Shown here: one piece after another, positions 1 to 8,489 of the stretch
How the letters are laid out: each line of letters begins with the position of its first letter
Position numbering within the stretch: position 1 is the stretch's first letter
Assembly: GCA_002331485.1 (NCBI GenBank)
Contig: DCYS01000003.1
Coordinates: forward strand, 139,161-203,160
Source of the DNA: Flavobacteriales bacterium UBA2104
GTDB lineage: Bacteria > Bacteroidota > Bacteroidia > Flavobacteriales_D > Crocinitomicaceae
Length of the DNA stretch: 64,000 bases
Direction of reading: 5' to 3'
Translations under genes and position numbers: made by a program
The notes under the pieces: model-generated
Seen by the model: only the letters and a program-made list of their open reading frames with translations
Told to the model about the DNA's origin: nothing
Database searches by the model: none

Positions 1-1056
1 TTAAATCAAAGTGATTGGGGTAAGATCCTAAAGAACAACATCAAACCAAAACTGTATGCTGAAACTTATTTCGGAATTGATGTGCTAAATGAACAAAGCA
101 CTACTATGCCTGATTTCATATTCAACCATAAGCGTATGAAGCAGGTTGGTTTGAATTCCGCGATCATTGGATTCGACTTTGATTATAGAAGAGTTCGATC
201 TTCGGTTTCATTCATCGCTGGAAATTATGCAACGTATAATATCATTGAACCTACAGGATTAAACAACATTTTCGAAGCTAATTTCGGTTATCAACTACTC
301 AAACATCATGACCTCTGGCTAGACGCTGGTGTAATGGAATCAAATCTTGGATTTGAAAGTGTAATAGCCTCTGCAAACAACACAATGACGAGAAGTTTAT
401 TGGCAGAAGGTTCTCCTTATTACCTGAATGCCGCTAAACTTGGCTACACTACTCATAATGAGAAATGGAAATTTGAACTACTGGTTTCAAATGGCTGGCA
501 AAAAATGGTTAACGGTAACGTAGCATTCGGACATACTGTTCAGTATCATCCAAATGAAAAGTGGACGATCAATAGTAGCTCTTTCGTTGGAGACCGGACC
601 TACCTAACTGTAGACAATTCAATCTATCAAATTAGAGATCGTTTCTTTCACAACTTTTATGTTCAACGAAAAACAGAACGAACATCATTTACGATTGGCG
701 TAGATTTCGGAACAGATTTTATTAATGAAGGAGACTATTTTGAACAATGGGAAGCTTACATCGCTCAATTCAGTTATAACTTCAATGATAAACTCTCTGC
801 TGCTTTAAGAGGAGAGTATTTCTTTGATCCAGGAGAGTCCGTTACGAATTATTCAGGTGTTGGTGGTCAAGAACTTTTAGCCTTCTCTGCTAATCTTGAT
901 ATTCAACTTCATGAACTTATTCTTCTGAGATTTGAAGGGAAGTATATGGAAAACAGACCTCAATACTATACGATATATCCGACATTATACAGTGGAATAC
1001 CTCAGGAATTCGTGTATCTGGGAACCAGTCTATCAATTGATCTCTGGAATCATTGA
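1..1056 (+). CDS. OmpL-like outer-membrane beta-barrel porin (bbp2 family), 5' end missing
   Basis: The reading frame is open from the first base of the window, so the true start lies upstream; a GTG at position 82 is internal, not a convincing start. The visible 351 residues alternate polar and aromatic strands typical of an outer-membrane barrel. Several stretches resemble the putative beta-barrel porin-2 family (OmpL-like): an AETYFGID strand near the start, HDLWLDAGVMESNLGFES, and SPYYLNAAKLGYTT. The protein ends in a strand closing with DLWNH. It probably forms a diffusion channel in the outer membrane; the substrate cannot be told. Its stop codon directly abuts the stop of the convergent lipoprotein gene, leaving no intergenic base. 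The family call is by recognition of these blocks. Confidence 0.8.
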   Translation, partial: LNQSDWGKILKNNIKPKLYAETYFGIDVLNEQSTTMPDFIFNHKRMKQVGLNSAIIGFDFDYRRVRSSVSFIAGNYATYNIIEPTGLNNIFEANFGYQLLKHHDLWLDAGVMESNLGFESVIASANNTMTRSLLAEGSPYYLNAAKLGYTTHNEKWKFELLVSNGWQKMVNGNVAFGHTVQYHPNEKWTINSSSFVGDRTYLTVDNSIYQIRDRFFHNFYVQRKTERTSFTIGVDFGTDFINEGDYFEQWEAYIAQFSYNFNDKLSAALRGEYFFDPGESVTNYSGVGGQELLAFSANLDIQLHELILLRFEGKYMENRPQYYTIYPTLYSGIPQEFVYLGTSLSIDLWNH

Positions 1057-2007
1057 TCATTCCACACAGTAGAGCGTATCGAAGGTAGTCGAAAAACCAG
1101 CCCAAACACCTCTAGCTCCATTTGAAATATTGGATGGTAAATTCAAAGGCGTTGCAAAGGGACTTCCTCCAGTTTGTAGTTGGATATATTTCTTCTCCAT
1201 AAACTCATAAACTCCGAGATCGATCTTAGAGAATTTAACAACTACGCTATCCTCTCGCTGGTAGTATCCTCTTTCATTTTGAGCTAATGTGCTATCCGTG
1301 AATCCCTGAGGATTTTCATAGGCATAATCAAAGGTCAACCCATCAAAAAAGTCATCCTTAAAGGCTGGGTTGAAGGTGTTTTGAAATAATTCATCAGTTG
1401 GATTACCCTCACTGTCGACATGAATACGTTTCGCCTCCCAGAAGTAAGCATCCTCCTGACCTGCAGGATCAGATAAAGTCGCCCAACAAAATCCGTTATC
1501 CGGATTATCAGGATCTTCTTTCCAATAGATCTGATCCAACGGTACTGGCGGCAATAGAGTCGTTTGTGCGTTGTATTCCTCGCCCTCATACAATATATTC
1601 AACGAATAGGTCTTCCCTACTTCACCCAGCATCACAGGATCAGTTGTCGTGTACAGACACAAGTCAAAATTACCTAGTTCGCTTTCCTCAATACCGAAGA
1701 ATTCGGCAAATGCTTCAGCTACAGAAGGAGGCAGATTATTAGAACATATTTCATCTAAAATGACTTCGTTCGTTCCGTCAGAAACTGTAATAACAGCTCC
1801 AGATTCAAAGCTCTCCAAAACTTGATTCGAATTGGTTTCACCGTAGATATCTGTAGACTTGGATAGCAGTACAATTGGAAACTCGTTTGTTTCGATTCTA
1901 CCGTCTACAACAAGTTTCTCTTCATGAGAAGGAATATCAACTTCAACTTCTTTTGAACAACCTGTTATCAAAAGCAATACGATCGATATGTTTAGAATAA
2001 TTTTCAT
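1057..2007 (-). CDS. DUF4249-family lipoprotein, partner of the upstream TonB-dependent receptor
   Basis: The N-terminus is a lipoprotein signal peptide ending in a lipobox (LLITGC), so the mature protein is probably anchored to the outer membrane. I start it at the ATG at 2007; a TTG at 2019 is in frame but would put extra residues before the hydrophobic segment. The block after the Cys (VDIPSHEEKLVVDGRI) is typical of DUF4249 proteins. In Bacteroidota these are usually encoded next to a TonB-dependent receptor, and here the receptor stop codon lies one base upstream. That pairing suggests a surface-exposed accessory role in ligand capture, by analogy with SusD-like partners; the ligand is unknown. 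Confidence 0.85.
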   Translation of the reverse strand: MKIILNISIVLLLITGCSKEVEVDIPSHEEKLVVDGRIETNEFPIVLLSKSTDIYGETNSNQVLESFESGAVITVSDGTNEVILDEICSNNLPPSVAEAFAEFFGIEESELGNFDLCLYTTTDPVMLGEVGKTYSLNILYEGEEYNAQTTLLPPVPLDQIYWKEDPDNPDNGFCWATLSDPAGQEDAYFWEAKRIHVDSEGNPTDELFQNTFNPAFKDDFFDGLTFDYAYENPQGFTDSTLAQNERGYYQREDSVVVKFSKIDLGVYEFMEKKYIQLQTGGSPFATPLNLPSNISNGARGVWAGFSTTFDTLYCVE

Positions 2008-2008
2008 A

Positions 2009-4420
2009 CTAAAATTCAAAATTCCATGTTATACTTGGCAATATTGGGAATAGCGACACTTGTTGTACGTTAAGATTAAAATTCCCCTGATCTAAACTTC
2101 CTTCATTCTGAACAAATAAGAAAAATGGATTCTGACGTGAATAGACGTTATAGATCGAGAAGTTCACATTATGTCTGAACCGCTTTTTAACTTCGATCAA
2201 TTCACCGGTCTCTTCATCTTCAACCATTTTAGTTGGCGCATCATACCATGTTGCTGATAGATCCAAACGATGATAATCAGGAAGTCTTGAGGCATTGCGA
2301 TCCTCGAATTCAAACATCACATCTCCATTATGTAAATACCAACTAGTCGGTAAGGTTATCGTATTACCAGTCGCATAAACAAATGCAGCTCCGAATGACC
2401 AATGCTCATTTAAGTCGTAAGTTGCCACCATCGACAGGTCATGTCGACGATCATACTTGGCAGGGAAATATTGATTATCCATAATCTCTTCAAATCGTCT
2501 TTCCGTTTTAGACCAGGTATACCCTAACCATCCAGTAAAGTCTCCAACTTTTTTCTTGAAGAAAAATTCAACTCCATAACTATAACCCTCTCCTTGTGTC
2601 AAGAGATTATCTGTGTTGGATTGAGCATTTTCCTGAGGGAGTACACCTTCTTTAAAAGAAACCAGGTTATTCATGGACTTATAATACACTTCAACTGAAC
2701 TTTCGTAACTGTTGTCTTTAAAATTTCTGAAGTACCCCAATGAACCTTGCCAACCTACTTGAGGAGCAATTTTATCTGTCGTTGGAAACCAAATATCAGT
2801 TGGTAATGATATTGCACTTAAACTTGCAAGATGAACATATTGTGCATTTCTATTCCACCCCATCTTAATGGAATTCTGGTCATCGATCAAGAATCTTGTT
2901 GAGATCCGAGGTTCGAAATACTGATATTGAGAAATAATCTCTCCAGATGGATAAACGATCGTACTATCCTCAACACCAACATTCTGATCTACATATCTCG
3001 TGAAAGGTCCTACCTGATGATAAAAACTGTATCTCAAGCCAGCATAAACCTCCCAGTTCTCAGTGATGCTGAACTCGTCAGAAATGTAAACTGCAGACTC
3101 ATGACTTAATAATCGCTGAGCATCACCCACATCAAAATCTGTATCTCCCTGGTCGGCACTAACGGATATCGGCGTAAAAATATGATACACGTAGTCTACT
3201 CCAGCGTTTATTTCATGCCTCGGATTTGGAGTGAATCTAAGGTTCATACTTCCATTATAATCTCTTATACCACTATTTATTCCTATTCGAAACTCATCCT
3301 GACCGGAATTAAAAGCAAATTGATAATCAGTTAACGAGGCACTCGATGTGAGCAGCCACTTCTCGTTAAAAACATGATTCCACTTAAGTGTAGCTATACC
3401 ATTACCCCATGGCATATCCACTGAAAAATCTTCGCTACCCGTCGAAAACGTAAAATCATCTTTTCCATAATAACCGCTGAAGTAGATCTTATCTTTAGGA
3501 GAAATCTTGTAATCCAGTCTCACATTTAAGTCATAGAAATAATAACCGGTACCGCTAAAGTTTCCATCCTCCGGAATAAAAGGTTTTGTTACGACATCGA
3601 GGTAAGTTCTTCTTCCAGATACCAGGAAAGATCCTTTATCCTTTTGCAGTGGTCCATCTACAGTCAAACGTGATGATATCAAACCGATTCCTCCTTTGGC
3701 TCCAAATTGCTGATTACTACCGACGTTAGAATTTACATTCAATACAGATGATAAACGTCCTCCATACTTGGCGGGAATCCCAGCTTTTATCAATTCTACA
3801 TTATTGATCGCATCAACGTTGAATACCGAGAAAAACCCGAATAAATGTGAAGCATTATATACATGAGTACCATCGAGTAAAACCAGATTCTGATCAGGAG
3901 AGCCACCACGAACATAAAATCCTTGTGTTCCTTCGGCTGCGGACGAAACCCCAGGAGTTAATTGCAAGGTCTTGATCACATCTACTTCTCCCAGAAAGGC
4001 AGGTAAACGTTTGACCTCGTCCATATCGAGAGAGATCTTACCAACCTGAACATCGGAAACATTTGCATTCTTGTCTTCTCCGTAAACATTTACATCGCCG
4101 AAGACTTTAGTATCACTTACTTCACTTTCGAGTTGAATTATGAGCTCTTTATCACCGTCCAGGTAGAACGTTCTTTCCAGTTCGGCATATTCGATCATTC
4201 TAAATTTTAACGTAACTGAATCTCGACAAGGCAATTTAATGATGAATTTACCATCAAGGTCAGCAGTAGTTCCTTTTCCCAGATTGGTAGCTATCACATC
4301 CACGAATCCTAGTGATTCAGCAGTTTCTTTATCTACTACCTTACCACTCAACGTACAATTTTGAGCTATACTTGCTTCAAAAGAAACTAAGTAGATCAGT
4401 ATGGATAGCGCGTATTTCAT
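2009..4420 (-). CDS. TonB-dependent outer-membrane receptor with carboxypeptidase-regulatory N-terminal domain
   Basis: The product is about 803 residues. It has a signal peptide (about 1-20, ending in SIAQ), then a CarboxypepD-regulatory-like beta sandwich (about 22-105, with LSGKVVDKETAESLGFVDV), then a plug domain (about 125-235) with the motifs GFYVRGGSPDQNLVLLDG and IPAKYGGRLSSVLNV, then a long beta-barrel ending in ITWNFEF with a terminal aromatic. The ATG at 4420 is preferred over the adjacent GTG at 4423. It is the first gene of a two-gene operon with the DUF4249 lipoprotein. Such receptors import large or scarce ligands across the outer membrane using TonB/ExbBD energy; nothing in the sequence identifies the substrate. 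Confidence 0.93.
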   Translation of the reverse strand: MKYALSILIYLVSFEASIAQNCTLSGKVVDKETAESLGFVDVIATNLGKGTTADLDGKFIIKLPCRDSVTLKFRMIEYAELERTFYLDGDKELIIQLESEVSDTKVFGDVNVYGEDKNANVSDVQVGKISLDMDEVKRLPAFLGEVDVIKTLQLTPGVSSAAEGTQGFYVRGGSPDQNLVLLDGTHVYNASHLFGFFSVFNVDAINNVELIKAGIPAKYGGRLSSVLNVNSNVGSNQQFGAKGGIGLISSRLTVDGPLQKDKGSFLVSGRRTYLDVVTKPFIPEDGNFSGTGYYFYDLNVRLDYKISPKDKIYFSGYYGKDDFTFSTGSEDFSVDMPWGNGIATLKWNHVFNEKWLLTSSASLTDYQFAFNSGQDEFRIGINSGIRDYNGSMNLRFTPNPRHEINAGVDYVYHIFTPISVSADQGDTDFDVGDAQRLLSHESAVYISDEFSITENWEVYAGLRYSFYHQVGPFTRYVDQNVGVEDSTIVYPSGEIISQYQYFEPRISTRFLIDDQNSIKMGWNRNAQYVHLASLSAISLPTDIWFPTTDKIAPQVGWQGSLGYFRNFKDNSYESSVEVYYKSMNNLVSFKEGVLPQENAQSNTDNLLTQGEGYSYGVEFFFKKKVGDFTGWLGYTWSKTERRFEEIMDNQYFPAKYDRRHDLSMVATYDLNEHWSFGAAFVYATGNTITLPTSWYLHNGDVMFEFEDRNASRLPDYHRLDLSATWYDAPTKMVEDEETGELIEVKKRFRHNVNFSIYNVYSRQNPFFLFVQNEGSLDQGNFNLNVQQVSLFPILPSITWNFEF

Positions 4421-4538
4421 CACTTCAAAAATAACAGTTATAAATGTAAATGGTTCTCTACTTCTATTAAGATAGTTTGAAGGAAATTAAGTTCTGGATT
4501 TTATTGTGTATGCATAGAAAAACAATTATATTCGTTGC

Positions 4539-5522
4539 ATGAATTTAGATAAGATAAAAGCTCCGTTGAGTGAAATGCTCAATATCGATTACCCTATCAT
4601 TATCGCTCCCATGTTTCTCGTTTCTAATGTAGAAATGTTGATCGCCGGAATTAAGGCTGGAGCAACAGCAGCGGTACCTGCACTTAATTACAGAACTATC
4701 GATGAATTGCGCGATGCGATCCGAACTGTAAAAAAAGAAGCCGGTGGACCAATGGGAATCAACTTGATCGTCAATAAAAGTAATTTTCTGTATAAAGAGC
4801 AATTAGAGTTGATCTGTGAAGAAAAAGTTGATTATATAATCACCAGCCTGGGCTCACCGCAGGAAACTATCGAAAAAGCTCACCAACATGGGATCAAAGT
4901 ATTTTGTGATGTAACAGATCTTAAATACGCCAAGAAGGTGGAGTCTTTAGGAGCTGATGCTTTGATCGCTGTTAATAAAGAAGCCGGTGGACATGCAGGA
5001 AACATCTCATATGAGGATCTTTTACCAATGTTAAAGGAGAACTGCTCTATACCTGTTATTTCTGCAGGAGGAGTTGGTACAGGAACTCAGATGAAGCAGA
5101 TGATGGATAAAGGAGCTGATGGATTCTCAATGGGATCGATCTTCATTGCTTCTACCGAGGCCGGAGTTACAGATGATTATAAGCAGGCATGTGTGGATTA
5201 CGGAAAAGATGACATCGTTATGACGACGAAACTATCAGGCACACCATGTACGGTGATCAAAACACCATATGTAGAGAAGATCGGTACGAAGCAAAACTGG
5301 TTGGAAAGACTGTTGAATAAGAACAAGAAATTAAAAAAGTGGTTTAAAGCCCTTACGTTCATGAAAGGTATGAAATCACTAAGAAAAGCAGCATTCAGTG
5401 CGACTTACAAAACACTGTGGTGTGCAGGACCGAGTATTGAGCATGTGAAGTCCGTTCGTCCGATTAAAGCTATCATTGAAGAACTTGTAAACGAATACCA
5501 TAATGCCGCAGAACAAAAATAG
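4539..5522 (+). CDS. Nitronate monooxygenase / 2-nitropropane dioxygenase-family FMN enzyme
   Basis: The 327-residue protein has a TIM-barrel pattern. IIIAPMFLVSN near residue 20 is the first strand. AGGHAG at 149-154 carries the histidine conserved in nitronate monooxygenases. Phosphate-binding glycine motifs are AGGVG at 176-180 and GADGFSMGS at 192-200. The family uses FMN to oxidise alkyl nitronates, but related members include enoyl-ACP reductase II (FabK), so the substrate is not certain. The C-terminal 100 residues are basic and longer than the minimal barrel. The gene overlaps the following DUF4442 gene by 20 bp, suggesting co-translation. It is divergent from the TonB-dependent receptor operon, with about 120 bp between. 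Confidence 0.88.
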   Translation: MNLDKIKAPLSEMLNIDYPIIIAPMFLVSNVEMLIAGIKAGATAAVPALNYRTIDELRDAIRTVKKEAGGPMGINLIVNKSNFLYKEQLELICEEKVDYIITSLGSPQETIEKAHQHGIKVFCDVTDLKYAKKVESLGADALIAVNKEAGGHAGNISYEDLLPMLKENCSIPVISAGGVGTGTQMKQMMDKGADGFSMGSIFIASTEAGVTDDYKQACVDYGKDDIVMTTKLSGTPCTVIKTPYVEKIGTKQNWLERLLNKNKKLKKWFKALTFMKGMKSLRKAAFSATYKTLWCAGPSIEHVKSVRPIKAIIEELVNEYHNAAEQK

Positions 5523-5979
5523 CCTCTCTAAAATGCGTCGTATGCTTTGGTTAATGGGAATTGTAAAGATTCCTATGATCGCATATGTTAAGCCAAGGTT
5601 GTTACAATTAGATGATGAACAGGCTTTGGTTCGGATCAAATTAAGAAGAAGAACCAAAAATCATTTGAAGTCGATGTATTTTGGCAGTTTGGCTGTTGGA
5701 GCGGACGTTGCAGCAGGTTTACATGCTTATTACTTTGCTAACAAGGAAGGTGCTCGTGTTTCCTTTGCCTTCAAATCAGTGAAAGCGGAATTCTTAAAAA
5801 GAGCTGAAACTCATGTATACTTTCTTTCGAAAGATGGAGATATTGTCGAAAAGGCATTTCAAAAGGCAAAAGATACGAAAGAAAGAGTCAATCAAATGGT
5901 TAGAGTTGAAGCCAGAAATACATTGGATGAAATAGTTGCTATATTTGATATGGAAATATCCGTAAAAATCAAATCATGA
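5503..5979 (+). CDS. DUF4442 hotdog-fold protein, possible acyl-CoA thioesterase
   Basis: The 158-residue protein shows the usual layout of DUF4442/PaaI-like hotdog proteins: a basic N-terminal segment, KNHLKSMYFGSLAVGADVAAGLHAYY (central helix region, about 52-77), then beta-strands such as VSFAFKSVKAEFLKRAE. Family members are thought to act on acyl-CoA thioesters, but no active-site residue can be assigned with confidence. It starts inside the preceding nitronate monooxygenase-like gene (20 bp overlap) and its stop overlaps the next start by four bases (ATGA). These overlaps support a three-gene operon, possibly in fatty-acid or acyl-CoA metabolism. Confidence 0.75.
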   Translation: MPQNKNSLSKMRRMLWLMGIVKIPMIAYVKPRLLQLDDEQALVRIKLRRRTKNHLKSMYFGSLAVGADVAAGLHAYYFANKEGARVSFAFKSVKAEFLKRAETHVYFLSKDGDIVEKAFQKAKDTKERVNQMVRVEARNTLDEIVAIFDMEISVKIKS

Positions 5980-6410
5980 AAGTTTTAACTCTAATATCCT
6001 TCTCCATTCTCCTTTTTGGGTGTGGAATTGGCAAAGGCACAACAAATCCGAATATGAATAAGTTATACGTTGACATTGAAGTGATCGTAAATAATATGCC
6101 TACAACTGATTCAGGTAGAAAGAATTATGCAATTATCACTTTTGAAGCGGGAGGAGATACACTTATTGAAAACTGGAAACTAGCTGATTTTAAGTTAATG
6201 GATCAAGATAAAACGGAGTTGTTTTTTGCTGAAAAAGAAGAAATTAAAGATGAATTTGGTGGTAAGGGAAGAATTCAACGCAAGATAAACGTTCGTAATC
6301 TGCCTAAAAATCTTCCAAACACTGTTATTGCTGCCGTGACTTTTATAAGCGAAGGCAATAATGAGTTTTATTACGAGAGTGATCTACTCACTCCAATGAT
6401 CGTGGAATAA
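5976..6410 (+). CDS. Small lipoprotein of unknown function
   Basis: The 144-residue product starts with a hydrophobic signal ending in LLFGCGIG, a lipobox with Cys at residue 16. The mature part is rich in beta-strands and charged residues and I do not recognise a family. It overlaps the upstream hotdog gene by four bases and is the last gene of the 4539-6410 operon. It is followed by a promoter for the MoxR gene. The location implies an envelope protein that is co-expressed with, but not necessarily functionally tied to, the two enzymes. Confidence 0.7.
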   Translation: MKVLTLISFSILLFGCGIGKGTTNPNMNKLYVDIEVIVNNMPTTDSGRKNYAIITFEAGGDTLIENWKLADFKLMDQDKTELFFAEKEEIKDEFGGKGRIQRKINVRNLPKNLPNTVIAAVTFISEGNNEFYYESDLLTPMIVE

Positions 6411-6426
6411 GCATTATTCGAACTGC

Positions 6427-6457
6427 TTGATAAGGCAGTATTGATTTCATAGATTTG
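6427..6457 (+). promoter_or_regulatory. Bacteroidota-type promoter for the MoxR-CoxE operon
   Basis: TTG at 6427-6429 and TAGATTTG at 6450-6457 match the -33 (TTG) and -7 (TAnnTTTG) elements with a 20 bp spacer. The ATG at 6474 lies 16 nt beyond the -7 box. Confidence 0.7.
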
Positions 6458-6473
6458 CACAAATTTCAAAGTG

Positions 6474-7289
6474 ATGAATACGTTTAACGGAACTGATAAC
6501 TATATTGCTTCTAATGACCTTTCTGTAGCTGTTAACGCTGCGATTCAATTGGAGAAGCCACTCTTGATCAAAGGTGAACCTGGAACAGGTAAGACTTTGC
6601 TCGCTCACGAGATCTCTAAATCGCTGAATAAACAGATCATCACGTGGCATGTTAAGTCTACCACTACAGCGCAACAAGGGTTGTATGAGTATGATGCCGT
6701 TTCAAGATTGAGGGATTCACAGCTTGGAAATGAAAAGGTTGATGACATCGCTAACTACATAAAAAAAGGTAAGCTATGGCAGGCATTTGAATCCGATGAA
6801 CAGGTTGTATTATTGATCGATGAGATCGATAAAGCTGATATCGAGTTCCCGAATGACTTACTTCTCGAATTAGATAAAATGGAGTTCTTCTGCTATGAAA
6901 CTGGTGAGGAGATCAAAGCGAAGCATCGCCCGATCATTATCATTACTTCAAACAATGAAAAAGAACTTCCAGATGCCTTTTTGAGAAGATGTTTCTTCCA
7001 TTATATTTCTTTTCCAGATAGAGAAACACTTCAGGAAATTGTAGATGTCCACTACCCTAATCTGGATAAATCACTCTTAGAAAAGGCGCTCACAATATTC
7101 TATGCGATCAGAGATCAACGAAATATCAAGAAGAAGCCTTCTACGAGTGAATTGATCGATTGGATCAAATTATTGTTAGTTGGAAAGATCAACGAAGGAG
7201 AACTGGATGAAGTTTTAGATGGTCATAAGGGAATTCCTTACAAAGGGTCGTTGCTCAAAAACGAACATGATAAACAGGTCGTGCGATAG
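6474..7289 (+). CDS. MoxR-family AAA+ ATPase
   Basis: The protein is about 271 residues. Using numbering from the ATG at 6474, Walker A is GEPGTGKT at 34-41, Walker B is VVLLIDEID at 111-119, sensor 1 is IITSNN near 156-161, and LPDAFLRRC carries the likely arginine finger. A GTG immediately before the ATG is a possible alternative start. MoxR ATPases act as chaperones that insert cofactors or remodel partner proteins, usually with a VWA-domain protein encoded next door. Here the next gene is exactly such a CoxE-type protein and begins directly after this stop codon. A good TAnnTTTG promoter precedes the gene. Confidence 0.93.
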   Translation: MNTFNGTDNYIASNDLSVAVNAAIQLEKPLLIKGEPGTGKTLLAHEISKSLNKQIITWHVKSTTTAQQGLYEYDAVSRLRDSQLGNEKVDDIANYIKKGKLWQAFESDEQVVLLIDEIDKADIEFPNDLLLELDKMEFFCYETGEEIKAKHRPIIIITSNNEKELPDAFLRRCFFHYISFPDRETLQEIVDVHYPNLDKSLLEKALTIFYAIRDQRNIKKKPSTSELIDWIKLLLVGKINEGELDEVLDGHKGIPYKGSLLKNEHDKQVVR

Positions 7290-8477
7290 ATGTTTATTGA
7301 CTTTTTTCTTTTACTCAGAAATCAAAAGGTTCCGGTAACTCTAAAGGAGTACCTTGATCTTCTCAATGCGCTTGACAAGGAAGTTGCTTCATACAGTGTT
7401 GATGACTTTTATGTACTGGCAAGAACGGTTCTGATCAAAAATGAAAAACACCTGGATACTTTTGACCAACTATTTGGGGCTTACTTCAAGGGAATCGAGC
7501 AAATAAGATCTTCAGACATCTATGATATTCCAGAGGACTGGTTACGGAAAAATGGCGAACGTTTATTTTCTAAGGAAGAGCTCGAAAAGATCAAAAAACA
7601 TGGAGATCTCGATGATTTGCTCGATCGTGTGAAGGAATTGCTTAAAGAGCAACAAGAACGACATCAAGGAGGAAATAAATGGATCGGAACGGGAGGAACT
7701 TCTCCATTTGGAGCATATGGCTATAATCCTGAAGGAATTAGGATTGGTCAAGACGAGAGCCGACATCGAAGAGCAGTAAAAGTATGGGATAAGCGTAATT
7801 TCCAAGACCTAAATGATGATGTAGAGTTAGAAACGCGAAACATGAAAATGGCGTTGCGTAAACTTCGTTTGCTCAGTCGAGAAGGAAAAAAAGAAGAGAT
7901 CGACCTGGACAGTACGATCAAAACTACTTCTAAAAATGGTGGAATGCTTGAGGTGGAGCTTGTTCCCACAAAAAAGAATGTTGTTAAAGTGCTCCTACTC
8001 TTTGATATAGGAGGCTCAATGGATGATCATATTGAACTTTGCTCTCAGCTCTTCTCTGCTGCAAAATACGAATTCAAACATTTGGAGTTTTACTACTTTC
8101 ATAACTGTCTTTATGAAAATGTCTGGAAGGACAACGTTCGAAGATGGGATGATAAAATCCCCACTTCACAAGTATTGAATACGTTCAACGATGATTACCG
8201 TGTATTATTCGTAGGAGACGCATCCATGTCACCATACGAGATCTTTTCAAAAATGGGCAGTGTTGAACACTATAATGAGGAAAGCGGTAAGATCTGGCTT
8301 GAAAGATTTACTTCGAAGTTCCCTCATTTCGTCTGGCTAAATCCTGTTCCGGAAAATGAATGGAAGTACACAGAATCCATAGGAATGATCAAGAAGATCA
8401 TGAAAAACAGGATGGTACCGTTAACACTTGATGGAATTGGACGCGCTGTAGAATTATTAAAGAAAAAAGCGGAATAG
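7290..8477 (+). CDS. CoxE-like VWA-domain protein, partner of the MoxR ATPase
   Basis: The 395-residue protein has an N-terminal helical region, a charged middle (about 95-130), a Gly-rich linker (130-150), and a C-terminal von Willebrand A fold. The metal-site motif is DIGGSM at 239-244. This departs from the canonical DxSxS: the first Asp and last Ser are kept while the middle Ser is Gly. The same form is, to my knowledge, common in this CoxE subfamily, so metal binding may be weakened rather than lost. The start codon immediately follows the MoxR stop, indicating tight co-expression. By family precedent the pair remodels or activates another enzyme; no client is obvious nearby. Confidence 0.9.
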   Translation: MFIDFFLLLRNQKVPVTLKEYLDLLNALDKEVASYSVDDFYVLARTVLIKNEKHLDTFDQLFGAYFKGIEQIRSSDIYDIPEDWLRKNGERLFSKEELEKIKKHGDLDDLLDRVKELLKEQQERHQGGNKWIGTGGTSPFGAYGYNPEGIRIGQDESRHRRAVKVWDKRNFQDLNDDVELETRNMKMALRKLRLLSREGKKEEIDLDSTIKTTSKNGGMLEVELVPTKKNVVKVLLLFDIGGSMDDHIELCSQLFSAAKYEFKHLEFYYFHNCLYENVWKDNVRRWDDKIPTSQVLNTFNDDYRVLFVGDASMSPYEIFSKMGSVEHYNEESGKIWLERFTSKFPHFVWLNPVPENEWKYTESIGMIKKIMKNRMVPLTLDGIGRAVELLKKKAE

Positions 8478-8489
8478 TCCGGAGGATAA

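Noticed and set aside
1051..1060. Directly abutting convergent stop codons of the porin and DUF4249 genes
   Set aside because: Tight convergent packing is common in this window (6, 12, 3 and 1 bp gaps elsewhere), so it is not unusual here.
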